Shown here in pieces: positions 54,822 to 63,151 of a DNA stretch of 64,000 nt. The notes below the pieces were generated by a model that saw nothing but the letters and a program-made list of their open reading frames with translations, was not told the DNA's origin and searched no databases. The stretch's first letter is position 1, and each line of letters opens with the position of its first letter. The translations under genes and the position numbers were made by a program. The stretch lies in assembly GCF_005796185.1 (NCBI RefSeq), contig NZ_VAHM01000001.1:124001-188000 (forward strand), written 5' to 3'. This DNA is from Pseudarthrobacter sp. NamB4 (GTDB lineage: Bacteria; Actinomycetota; Actinomycetes; Actinomycetales; Micrococcaceae).

Positions 54822-55888
54822 GCATGGCCGGGCAGCACGAACATGCTCGGGGCGCCGCCCTGCAGCCGGCTCCGCCGCGTGAAGTAACGGCAACAGCGCT
54901 CGGGCCCTGGCCGGGCGACGATCCGCTGGAAGCGGCGAAAATCATCCGGGGCGAACTGGGCAGCCCCCACCTGCCGTTCCTGGCGGAACTGCCGGACCGG
55001 GGCGTGGGTTCGGACGCGCTGGGCCGGACCGCCTGCCTCCTTGAGGAGCTGGCCGTGGACGTCCAGCCTTACGGCTGGCGCCTGGTTGACCGGCCCGGCA
55101 AGGATTTCCGCCGGGCAACCTCGGCGCTTGCCACGGACATCAATGTCCTGGCGGACGTAGCCGGAGCCGAAGAAAAACCGGCAGCTGACATCAAGGTGCA
55201 GCTCATGGGGCCGCTCAGCCTTGCTGCTGGCCTGCACCTGCACAGCGGGGAACGGGCCCTCATCGACTATGGGGCGCGCCGGGACCTGGCCGCATCACTG
55301 GCTGCCGGCGTGGGGCGTTACCTCAGCCGTGTGGCCGCCGCCGTTCCGGGTGCCCGCCTGGCAGTACAGATCGACGAGCCGGACATCGCCGCGGTGTTCG
55401 CCGGCACCATCCCCACGTCCAGCGGTTACCGCACACTGCGGGCCGTACCGGGTGCAGAAGCACGGGAAGCGTGGCGCGTGGTCCTGGAGGCCCTGCGGGC
55501 TGCGGGCGCCGCGGAAGTGGTGATAGCCGTGCCTGAAATCGAGGCACCCTTCGAGCAGATCCTGGGTGCGGGCGCCGACGGCGTTGCGGTCCCCCTGCAG
55601 GCCCTGACCACCCGGCAGTGGGAGCAGCTGGCCGGTGCGGTGGAAGCGGGCAAGCGCCTATGGATAGGTGCCCTGGACGCACGAGGGACTACGCTGCCCA
55701 AGGTGGTTGACTGCGTTGAGGCGGTATGGCGCCCCTGGCGGCAGCTGGGTCTTTCCCCAACGGCACTCAGTGCCGTGCGGGTTACGCCGTCGCTGGGGCT
55801 CTCCGGACACACCCCGGCTGAGGCCACGGCAGTCCTGGGCCGGCTCACCCAGGTGGCGGACGGGCTGAACCAGTTGGCGCTGGGGTAG
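54818..55888 (+). CDS. MetE C-terminal-like (cobalamin-independent methionine synthase family) protein
   Basis: The 356-residue protein has the TIM-barrel of the MetE C-terminal domain and resembles the short actinobacterial homologues (Rv3015c type). VQLMGPLSLAAGLHL and VQIDEPDIAAVFAGTIP mark the substrate half. The segment RVTPSLGLSGHTPAEA lies where zinc-dependent MetE enzymes have a zinc-binding Cys; it is Leu here. No full zinc set was found, so methyl transfer to homocysteine is doubtful and another reaction is possible. It starts with a GTG inside the chorismate mutase stop. Confidence 0.7.
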   Translation: MSMAGQHEHARGAALQPAPPREVTATALGPWPGDDPLEAAKIIRGELGSPHLPFLAELPDRGVGSDALGRTACLLEELAVDVQPYGWRLVDRPGKDFRRATSALATDINVLADVAGAEEKPAADIKVQLMGPLSLAAGLHLHSGERALIDYGARRDLAASLAAGVGRYLSRVAAAVPGARLAVQIDEPDIAAVFAGTIPTSSGYRTLRAVPGAEAREAWRVVLEALRAAGAAEVVIAVPEIEAPFEQILGAGADGVAVPLQALTTRQWEQLAGAVEAGKRLWIGALDARGTTLPKVVDCVEAVWRPWRQLGLSPTALSAVRVTPSLGLSGHTPAEATAVLGRLTQVADGLNQLALG

Positions 55889-55918
55889 CCGGCGCGGTCT
55901 TACCCGGGGTGACTGGAG

Positions 55919-56632
55919 TCAGACCCGGTTTTCCCAACGTTCCGGCTGTGCGTAGCGCGGCAGGAAGCTCCGGGCGGAGCTTCCGCCCGTGTAGGGGCGC
56001 AGCCTGTAGTTGAAGCTGCCGGCGTAGACCAGCACCAGGCCGACCTGCGGCTGGATGACCTTCACCTGGATGCGGTGCCTTCCCCCGGTGCCTTCCGCAG
56101 GGTCCCACCACTGTTCCGCGTAGGCTTTGGCGTCCAGGGCGGCGGGCAAGGGAATACGGAGCGGGCCAAGGAACAGCCGCGAGGCGTCCGAAACGCCGCG
56201 GAGCCGTCCCTCCGCAGTGACGCCCAGGTTCAGGTCCGTGACCAGCCGCCGGTACCTGCCCACGTAGTCCACCAGCCGTGGCCCTCCGTTCCGGCCAGTC
56301 ACACTCGTGGTGTCCTGGAAGATTCGGGTGCGCCCGGGGAAGCGGATCTCCCGCCTGGCAGTGAGGCTTGACCGGCCAAACGGGTCCTGGTGGGCGTGGT
56401 TCTCGATACGGAAAGGAATGTTTTCGCCGTACTCGGGAAAGAACGCCTCCTCCCCGGTGGTGAGCCGCAGCAAAGGGCGCAGCCACTCCTGCCGGCAGCC
56501 GACGACGTCGAACGTCCCTTCGCCCACTCCGTAGCGGCCGGAACCCGGCACCAGGGAAAAGTAGTCCTGTAGTTCCGGCTGCAGCCGGGAGAAGTCAGCG
56601 CCAAGGGCCTGCTGGTAGATGGGAAGGTTCAA
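55919..56632 (-). CDS. DUF4166 domain protein
   Basis: The 237-residue protein resembles DUF4166, a domain of unknown function sometimes fused to saccharopine dehydrogenase-like proteins. It is rich in beta-strand segments such as LRPLLRLTTGEEAFFPEYG and REIRFPGRTRIFQDTT. No catalytic motif or membrane helix is apparent. The TTG at 56632 was chosen because AGAGGAGG lies five to six bases upstream. A GTG at 56680 overlapping the DUF58 stop by four bases is the alternative and would indicate coupling. It is the last gene of the MoxR cluster on this strand. Confidence 0.7.
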   Translation of the reverse strand: MNLPIYQQALGADFSRLQPELQDYFSLVPGSGRYGVGEGTFDVVGCRQEWLRPLLRLTTGEEAFFPEYGENIPFRIENHAHQDPFGRSSLTARREIRFPGRTRIFQDTTSVTGRNGGPRLVDYVGRYRRLVTDLNLGVTAEGRLRGVSDASRLFLGPLRIPLPAALDAKAYAEQWWDPAEGTGGRHRIQVKVIQPQVGLVLVYAGSFNYRLRPYTGGSSARSFLPRYAQPERWENRV

Positions 56633-56676
56633 GGGAGCCTCCTCTTGGAGAAAAACGGGAACAAGATGCTGTGACC

Positions 56677-57969
56677 TCACAATGTACCGGCAGCCTTTAG
56701 CCTGATGTACATGTCAGCCAGCCGAGGGGGCAGTTGATGGGGTTCGGCGTCCACGACTTCAACGCCGTGCTGCCGTAGCTCGGTGCTGATCGCGGCCCGC
56801 TGCAGGAGTGCCCGTTCGGCTGCGGCGGCACGGAAAACACCAGCTGCAGTGTCCCGTTCCTGCAGCATGGCTCCAAGTTGCGGGTCCAGAACGGCGGCCA
56901 CCACCACCACGTGCTGGCGGGCCAGCTGCGCGGCGACGGGAAGAAGGCCTTCCTCCGGCGCGCCGCCGTCAAGGGACGTCAGCAGCACCACCAGGGAGCG
57001 GTGCGCGGACAGGGCCCGGACCTGCGCCGGGACCGCCGGCCAGTCCATCTCAATGAGTTCGGCCTCGAGCGGGGCCATGGCCTGGACCAGCTGGCCCAGG
57101 AGGTTGCCCTTCCCGGCAGATCCCGCCCTCGCACGCGTGCGCCGGTCGAAGGCGAGGAAATCCACCCGGTCACCGCCCCGCTCAGCAAGGACGCCCAGCA
57201 GGAGCGCGGCTTCCATCCCCGTATCGAGGCGGGTTTCGTCGTCGATCCTTGCTGCCGAGGTCCGTGAGGTATCCAGGACCATGACCACCCGCCGGTCGCG
57301 TTCAGGCCGCCATGTCCGCACCACTACTGCCGAACGCCGGGCAGTGGCCCGCCAGTCGATGGACCGGACGTCGTCGCCCCTGACGTAGTCGCGCAGGGAA
57401 TCGAACTCAGTGCCGGCGCCGCGGATCTGGACGGCCGCCTTGCCGTCGAGCTCGCGGAGCTTGCGCAACTTCGAGGGCAGGTGCCGGCGGGAATGAAACG
57501 GCGGGAGGACACGCAGCGAGCCGGGGCACGCCAGCGTCCGTTGGCGTGCCGCGAGCAGCAGGGGGCCAAAGGAGCGAAGGGTGACGTGCGGGGCCTTGAG
57601 GTCGCCCCGCCGCGCAGGCCGCAGCCGCACTGTCACCCGGCGGCTTTCTGCTGCCGGGACGCTTATTTTCTGGACTGCGTTCTGGGCGCCCGCCGAGGGC
57701 TGCCAGGCATCGCGGAGGATGCCCCGGAGTCGGCGGCTGCCGTCGTTTCCCACGGTGAGCACGGCATCGGCGGACGAGTGCAGGGTGACGTTTCCGGGCT
57801 CGGAGCGCGTGACGCGGACCTGGCGCAGCGAGGCTGCCAGCAGCAGGTCAAGCGCCGCCAGCCCCGCGAGTACTGCAGCCACCAGCAGCACCGTACCCCA
57901 GCCGGGCAGCAGCAGGACCGGCACCAGGCCCAGCAGTACCAGCAACACGTAACGGCCCGAGATGGCCAT
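56677..57969 (-). CDS. DUF58 protein of a MoxR-type system
   Basis: The 430-residue protein has two N-terminal membrane helices (about 6-48), then a beta-rich part and the DUF58 signature GTEFDSLRDYVRGDDVRSID with WRATARRS following. A von Willebrand-like region with VVMVLDTSRTS (MIDAS-like DTS) comes next. DUF58 proteins are regular partners of MoxR ATPases. It overlaps the MoxR gene by four bases (ATGA), so the pair is coupled. The function is probably assembly or maintenance of an envelope complex, inferred from the family. Confidence 0.9.
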   Translation of the reverse strand: MAISGRYVLLVLLGLVPVLLLPGWGTVLLVAAVLAGLAALDLLLAASLRQVRVTRSEPGNVTLHSSADAVLTVGNDGSRRLRGILRDAWQPSAGAQNAVQKISVPAAESRRVTVRLRPARRGDLKAPHVTLRSFGPLLLAARQRTLACPGSLRVLPPFHSRRHLPSKLRKLRELDGKAAVQIRGAGTEFDSLRDYVRGDDVRSIDWRATARRSAVVVRTWRPERDRRVVMVLDTSRTSAARIDDETRLDTGMEAALLLGVLAERGGDRVDFLAFDRRTRARAGSAGKGNLLGQLVQAMAPLEAELIEMDWPAVPAQVRALSAHRSLVVLLTSLDGGAPEEGLLPVAAQLARQHVVVVAAVLDPQLGAMLQERDTAAGVFRAAAAERALLQRAAISTELRQHGVEVVDAEPHQLPPRLADMYIRLKAAGTL

Positions 57970-58964
57970 CAGCGTGGAACGGGCACGGAGGACAGGATGC
58001 TGCCCAGTACGTCATCCACCCGTACGCCGTCCATCTGCGCTTCCGGCTGCAGTGCCACCCGGTGCCGCAGGCAGGGGAGCGCCAGGGCTTTGACATCATC
58101 AGGCGTGACAAAACCGCGGCCGGACAGCCAGGCCCAGGACCTGGACGTGTTCAGCAGGGCTGTGGCACCACGGGGCGAAACGCCCAGCAGGAAGGAAGGG
58201 GCAGAACGCGTCGCGCGCACCAGGTCAACAATGTAGGCGATGATCTCCGGGTCCACCGCCACCGAAGCCACCGCCTGCCGCGCCCGTGCCAGCTCCGCGG
58301 CGCCTGCCACGGCCCGGACGCCGGCAGCTTCGAGGTCGCGTGGATCGAAGCCGGCAGCATGCCGCCGGATGACCTCCATCTCGTCCTGGCGCCCCGGCAG
58401 GGGCATGGTGAGCTTGAGCAGGAACCGGTCCAGCTGCGCCTCCGGCAGGGGATAGGTGCCTTCATACTCCACCGGGTTCTGCGTGGCAGCAACGAGGAAC
58501 GGCGCGGGCAGCGGCCGGGACTCTCCGTCCACCGATACCTGCCGTTCCTCCATGGCCTCCAGCAGGGACGCCTGGGTCTTGGGCGGCGTCCGGTTGATCT
58601 CGTCCGCCAGCAGGATATTGGTGAAGACCGGCCCCTCCCGGAAGGTGAACTCCGAGGTGTGCGAGTCATAGACCAGCGAACCCGTCACGTCACCGGGCAT
58701 CAGGTCAGGGGTGAACTGCACACGCTTCGTATCCAGGCTCAGCGCCGCCGACATTGCCCGCACCAGCAGCGTCTTGGCAACGCCCGGCACGCCCTCCAGC
58801 AGCACGTGCCCTTGGGAGAGCAGCGCAATCAGGAGCCCGGTAACTGTGGCGTCCTGCCCTACCACGGCCTTCGCCACCTCATGCCGCACGTCAAGAAGGG
58901 CCTGCCGGGCGGCATCATGATCCATGTGGTCCAGCACGCTGGGCCCGCTGCCTTGCTCGCTCAT
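57969..58964 (-). CDS. MoxR-type AAA+ ATPase
   Basis: The 331-residue AAA+ protein has Walker A GVPGVAKT (58-65), Walker B ILLADEINRTPPKTQ (from about 117), sensor 1 in FLVAATQNPVEYEGTYPLPE and an arginine finger region near AQLDRFLLKL. MoxR ATPases act as chaperones that mature or activate partners carrying von Willebrand domains. It overlaps the genes on both sides by four bases (DUF4350 upstream, DUF58 downstream). It is the enzymatic core of the operon. Confidence 0.94.
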   Translation of the reverse strand: MSEQGSGPSVLDHMDHDAARQALLDVRHEVAKAVVGQDATVTGLLIALLSQGHVLLEGVPGVAKTLLVRAMSAALSLDTKRVQFTPDLMPGDVTGSLVYDSHTSEFTFREGPVFTNILLADEINRTPPKTQASLLEAMEERQVSVDGESRPLPAPFLVAATQNPVEYEGTYPLPEAQLDRFLLKLTMPLPGRQDEMEVIRRHAAGFDPRDLEAAGVRAVAGAAELARARQAVASVAVDPEIIAYIVDLVRATRSAPSFLLGVSPRGATALLNTSRSWAWLSGRGFVTPDDVKALALPCLRHRVALQPEAQMDGVRVDDVLGSILSSVPVPR

Positions 58965-60163
58965 CGGCTTTTGACTTCTTTCTCTAGGTTGTCCAGCTCA
59001 CGCGACCAGGCCACAAGCCTCGCCTCGGTGCCGGGTTGTTCATTGACAAGTTCCCGTATTCTGCCGACCGGCCGATGCAGGAAGCGGGCAACGGCGTCAA
59101 TCACCGGGTCAGCAGTGGCAACTGGACCCAGCCGCAGGTGCCCCGAGAGCCGGACCAGGGTGCCGGCGCGGAGGTTGTCCCGGGCCTGGTCCAGGGCCCG
59201 GGAATCGTGATAGAGCCGGGCCCGCCCCTCTGCGGTCTCCACTGCCTTCACCACCACCGGCAAGGGCTCAAACACCAGCGGTCCAAGCCTCCTGCCGCGC
59301 CACGCCACGGCAGCCAGGGCAACCATCATGAGCCATGGCCCCAGGAAGCGCACCCAGTCCGGGGCGAGGTCATCAAGGGTCCCGGGGGAACCGGCAGTGT
59401 CCAGGTCCTCCAGGGTCGGGAGGTACCAGACGAGGTCCTTGGAGGAGCCGAGAATCCGGATGGCCAGCGCGGCATGGCCCAGGTCGTCCAGCCGGCCGTT
59501 GCCGAGGACAGAAGTGCTTCCCAGTACGGTCAGCCGCCCGTCAGCACTGACGGCCAGAAGGCCGGCGGCCGAACCGGCGGGCCGGTAGCAGGCCGTACCG
59601 CCCTCGTACAGGAAACCGGAGTCTCCGGAAACGCGCCCGGCGGCTTCGGCGTCCGGAAGGGAACATCCGGGATCCAGGGCGGGGGAGGCATCCGGCACCA
59701 CCCCTGCCTGCCGGATATCGCTGTCCAGCGGGGCCAGCGTCTGGAGCCTGGGCGACACCAGCACCACCCGCTCCGCCGCAGCCATCAGCGACAGGAGCCG
59801 GGGCTCATCGAGGAAGCCGTTCCGGTCATACAGCAGGAGGGTGGGTGAGGGTGCCGACTGCAATGACTCCATGGCCGCCTCAAAATCCCCGACATCGTGC
59901 ACAGCCACGCCATGCCTCCCGAGGACCTGCGTGACCGCCCGGGCACCCTCGCGGCCTGCGTTGTTGACGGACAACGGCACGGTGTCACCTTTCGGGGCGA
60001 ACTGCGTCCACAGGGCCAGCGCCAAGGCGGCGGTCACGACGGCATAGAGGGCAGCATGGACGCGGTGCCGCCTGAGCCACTCCAACGGGTTCTTTCCGTG
60101 GCTGGGTTCCTGGTCTGGATGGCGGCCCGGCCGGGTTGCGGCGGGTGCAGGGACGCCCGTCAC
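58961..60163 (-). CDS. DUF4350 membrane protein
   Basis: The 400-residue protein has a cytoplasmic Pro-rich N-terminus, a membrane helix (about 37-54) and an extracytoplasmic domain of the DUF4350 type (PLSVNNAGREGARAVTQVLG). A second helix (about 276-291) and a cytoplasmic C-terminus follow. DUF4350 genes regularly accompany MoxR and DUF58. The domain fold resembles glutamine-amidotransferase-like proteins in some members, but no catalytic Cys is evident. It overlaps MoxR and DUF4129 genes by four bases each. Confidence 0.85.
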   Translation of the reverse strand: MTGVPAPAATRPGRHPDQEPSHGKNPLEWLRRHRVHAALYAVVTAALALALWTQFAPKGDTVPLSVNNAGREGARAVTQVLGRHGVAVHDVGDFEAAMESLQSAPSPTLLLYDRNGFLDEPRLLSLMAAAERVVLVSPRLQTLAPLDSDIRQAGVVPDASPALDPGCSLPDAEAAGRVSGDSGFLYEGGTACYRPAGSAAGLLAVSADGRLTVLGSTSVLGNGRLDDLGHAALAIRILGSSKDLVWYLPTLEDLDTAGSPGTLDDLAPDWVRFLGPWLMMVALAAVAWRGRRLGPLVFEPLPVVVKAVETAEGRARLYHDSRALDQARDNLRAGTLVRLSGHLRLGPVATADPVIDAVARFLHRPVGRIRELVNEQPGTEARLVAWSRELDNLEKEVKSR

Positions 60164-60852
60164 GGCAGTGCCGCCGGGTTAAAGTGGACCTCTCCCTGGT
60201 GTCCCTCTTCCTGCTGCCCCTGTTCCTGTTGGCCGCTGCTGCGCACCGGCTTGAGGGCCTCAAGGGCGGCGTCCAGGGCAGCCATCATGTCGTAGTCCCC
60301 AGGGCCTGCGGACCAGTTGCCGTAACGGACGGCATCAAAAGTCGCGGCGGCCCTGTGCAGCCGCTGCCCTTCCCCGCTGAACTGGATTGCAAGATCGCGG
60401 GCCACCTCATCCGCCGTCCGGCCAGGTTGCGGGTCCAGGATAGTGCGGCCTTCGGCGGAGCGGACCAGGGCACGGAAACGGTCGACGACGGCGTCCCCCC
60501 ACTTGCCGGCCACGGCGGAAGCTTCCGCGCGCTGCCTGTAGTCGCCGGGAGTCAGCACGCTGTCGGGTTCGAATAGCTCTTGCGCCCGCCGCGCCTTCGG
60601 ATTCAAACGCGGTTTGGCGATGATCACTGCTGCCGCTATGACCACGGCGATCACGATGCCAATGACAGGGCTTGGCAGTGTGCTTCCGGCCTCCGCCGGG
60701 CCATCCAGGGACTGGAGCCAGTCCGTGAAGTCTTCCCAGAGCGACTGAAGCCAGCTGGGGGCTGCTTCCCGGTACTCCGGCTTTGCAAGTTCCTCCACTG
60801 CCCAGCGCCGGGCTTCCTCTGCGCCGGGCAGCACCGGAGGTTCAGCGGCCAC
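60160..60852 (-). CDS. DUF4129 membrane protein
   Basis: The 230-residue protein has EEARRWAVEELAKPEYREAA at its N-terminus, one membrane helix (about 65-83) and a cytoplasmic C-terminal DUF4129 domain with RFRALVRSAEGRTILDPQPG and RTADEVARDLA. In larger homologues DUF4129 is fused to a transglutaminase; here it stands alone. It overlaps the upstream membrane-protein gene by 11 bases and DUF4350 by four, so the order DUF4129-DUF4350-MoxR-DUF58 is tightly coupled. Confidence 0.83.
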   Translation of the reverse strand: MAAEPPVLPGAEEARRWAVEELAKPEYREAAPSWLQSLWEDFTDWLQSLDGPAEAGSTLPSPVIGIVIAVVIAAAVIIAKPRLNPKARRAQELFEPDSVLTPGDYRQRAEASAVAGKWGDAVVDRFRALVRSAEGRTILDPQPGRTADEVARDLAIQFSGEGQRLHRAAATFDAVRYGNWSAGPGDYDMMAALDAALEALKPVRSSGQQEQGQQEEGHQGEVHFNPAALP

Positions 60853-62293
60853 CCGGCCAGGCCCCTGCCGCCGGTCCGGTACCGGGATCCCAGCCAGGCT
60901 TGTGCATCACCTGGCTGCGGCCCGGAATGCCGTCCGGATCCGCTCCCGATTCCAGCAGGCGGAGCAGCGAAATGTCCAGCCCGTCCTTCCGCATCCGCAG
61001 GTCCATGTAGATCAGGGCCATGACGGAAGTCTGGAAGGCGTAGCCCAACGCGCCTGCAAGTGCCCCGAGGAGTGCGGTGATGATGCCTACCGCCACAGCG
61101 ACGCCCACTGCCTGCTCATTGCCGCCGTGGGGGGAAACCACGCCGGCCAGCAGCGGGGGCAGCAGGCTGACGGGAATCATGACCACCTGGCTGACGATGC
61201 CCACCATGATGCCGACCACAACGGTAATCCCGAAGATCCGCCACCAGTTGGCCCTGGTCAGCTCCCAGGACCGGCGCAAGGCGTTCAGGGCTCCAAGTTC
61301 CTCGACGACGACGGCGGCGGGGGCCACGAGCAGTTTGATGTAGATCCAGATGTATAAGGCAACGCATCCCAGGAACAGTGGGATGAGCAGCAGGACGCCC
61401 GCCCCTTCCATGCCGGCGATCAGTGCGACCACCAACGCTGCAGGAACGGCGGCTGCCAGCAGGACCGCGGCCATCAGCAGGGCAGCCAGCCGGATCAGTG
61501 CCCCGGCCCTGGGACGTGCCAGGGCCCACATCTGCCGGAAACCCGTGGGCCGGTTGAGGATGGAACGCGCCACCGGCACCACCATGGCCCCCTGCAGCAC
61601 CGACGCAAGGAACACGGTCAGCACAGTGACAAGCAGGATGGCCGCCACGAATCCGAAGCCGAGCGCGGAGAGGTCGGCGGGGCTGGCGCTGTCCGCCCAG
61701 GCTTCGATGGAACCCATGGAGGTTGCGGTAACGGCAGCCAGGACAGCGGTAAGAATCGCGGCCACGGACTGGACCAGCAGGGAAGCGCCGAGCATGGCCT
61801 TGGCGTTGCGCCTGATCGTTTGGAAGGAACCGTCCATGATCTCCCCGAACATCAGGGGGCGCAGGGGAACAATGCCGGGCTTCGGGGGTGCCACATAGCG
61901 TTGCTGGCCGAAGGGGGAGCCCTGGTTCGGATACGCGTAGGGGTAGCCGGGCTGCTGGTGGCCGGGTTGCTGGTGGCCGGAGTGCCGTGGGTCAGGATAC
62001 GAAGTGCCGGGAGACTGGGGGCCGGGAGGGTATGCACCCGCATGCGGGGGATGCTGCGCAGCCGGGTTCTGGCTGCCGGGCTGGCCCCAGGACTGCTGTT
62101 GCCACGACGGCGGACCCCATGCCGGCGGACCCCAGGGCTGCTGGCCTTGGGGCTGCTGCGGTTCCGGCTGCTGCCACGGGCGCTGCTTAAAGGGCGGTTG
62201 CTGTGTGGGCGGGTGCTGTGACAGCGGCTCTTGCTCCCCAGGCGCCTGGCGCCGATCCTTTGCCGCCTGGCCGTCCGAATCCTCTTCTGACAC
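60842..62293 (-). CDS. Multi-pass membrane protein with Gln/Pro-rich cytoplasmic N-terminus
   Basis: The 483-residue protein has a 150-residue N-terminus rich in Gln, Pro, Gly and Trp, then about six hydrophobic helices (about 170-440). IVPLRPLMFGEIMDGSFQTI starts the membrane part, a pattern seen in proteins annotated as glycerophosphodiester phosphodiesterase membrane domain. The phosphodiesterase active site is absent. It starts with a GTG at 62293 and heads the MoxR operon. It is divergent from mtrA, so the 180-bp gap carries both promoters. Function unknown. Confidence 0.78.
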   Translation of the reverse strand: MSEEDSDGQAAKDRRQAPGEQEPLSQHPPTQQPPFKQRPWQQPEPQQPQGQQPWGPPAWGPPSWQQQSWGQPGSQNPAAQHPPHAGAYPPGPQSPGTSYPDPRHSGHQQPGHQQPGYPYAYPNQGSPFGQQRYVAPPKPGIVPLRPLMFGEIMDGSFQTIRRNAKAMLGASLLVQSVAAILTAVLAAVTATSMGSIEAWADSASPADLSALGFGFVAAILLVTVLTVFLASVLQGAMVVPVARSILNRPTGFRQMWALARPRAGALIRLAALLMAAVLLAAAVPAALVVALIAGMEGAGVLLLIPLFLGCVALYIWIYIKLLVAPAAVVVEELGALNALRRSWELTRANWWRIFGITVVVGIMVGIVSQVVMIPVSLLPPLLAGVVSPHGGNEQAVGVAVAVGIITALLGALAGALGYAFQTSVMALIYMDLRMRKDGLDISLLRLLESGADPDGIPGRSQVMHKPGWDPGTGPAAGAWPGGR

Positions 62294-62476
62294 CCTGTTC
62301 CTTCCCCCGTAGCGGTCCGCCCCTGGACGCGGCGCCCGTGCCGCACGCTGTGGTGGGGCGCCGGGAACGTGTGGCGTGGCTCCAGCCTATAGTTCCGGCG
62401 TCGGGCATCCTAGCGCCCCGCCATGCCGGAGGGCGCTGAACAGGACAAAGCCATCCGGATAAGGGAATATATAACT

Positions 62477-63151
62477 ATGAAGGCACGCATTCTGGTGGTA
62501 GATGATGATGAAGCGCTGGCCGAAATGATTGGAATTGTTCTCCGCAATGACGGCTTCGAGCCGGTGTTTTGCGCCGATGGCGCCCAGGCGCTTGACGTAT
62601 TCCGGTCATCGCGGCCGGACCTTGTGCTGCTGGACCTCATGCTTCCGGGCGTGGACGGCATCGAGGTCTGCCGGCAGATCCGTGGGGAGTCGGATGTGCC
62701 GATCGTCATGCTTACCGCCAAGGCGGACACGTCCGACGTCGTGCGCGGGCTTGAATCCGGCGCCGACGACTACGTGCCCAAGCCCTTCAAGCCGGCAGAG
62801 CTGGTGGCCCGGGTTCGTGCCCGGCTCCGGCCCGGCGAACAGAAGGCTCCCGAGACGCTGCGCATCGGCGACATCACCATTGATGTCGCCGGGCACACGG
62901 TAAGCCGGGGGAACGAGCGAATTTCCCTGACCCCGTTGGAGTTTGACCTCCTGGTTGCCCTGGCGCGCAAGCCATGGCAGGTATTCACCCGTGAGCTGTT
63001 GCTCGAGCAGGTCTGGGGCTACCGCCATGCCGCTGACACCCGCCTTGTGAACGTCCATGTCCAGCGACTCCGTTCCAAGATCGAGCAGGATCCGGAAGCT
63101 CCGGAAGTCGTATTGACGGTGCGTGGTGTCGGCTACAAAGCAGGGGCCTGA
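62477..63151 (+). CDS. mtrA: Response regulator MtrA
   Basis: It is an OmpR/PhoB-type regulator of the MtrA-MtrB system, which controls cell-wall hydrolases, division and osmotic response in actinobacteria. The 224-residue protein has a receiver domain with Asp9/Asp10, phospho-acceptor Asp53 in LLDLMLP, Thr80 and Lys102 in PKPFKP. The winged-helix domain includes LTPLEFDLLVALARKPWQVF and VNVHVQRLRSKIE. The ATG at 62477 gives the family N-terminus; the open frame begins at 62423. The stop lies within the start region of mtrB. Confidence 0.96.
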   Translation: MKARILVVDDDEALAEMIGIVLRNDGFEPVFCADGAQALDVFRSSRPDLVLLDLMLPGVDGIEVCRQIRGESDVPIVMLTAKADTSDVVRGLESGADDYVPKPFKPAELVARVRARLRPGEQKAPETLRIGDITIDVAGHTVSRGNERISLTPLEFDLLVALARKPWQVFTRELLLEQVWGYRHAADTRLVNVHVQRLRSKIEQDPEAPEVVLTVRGVGYKAGA

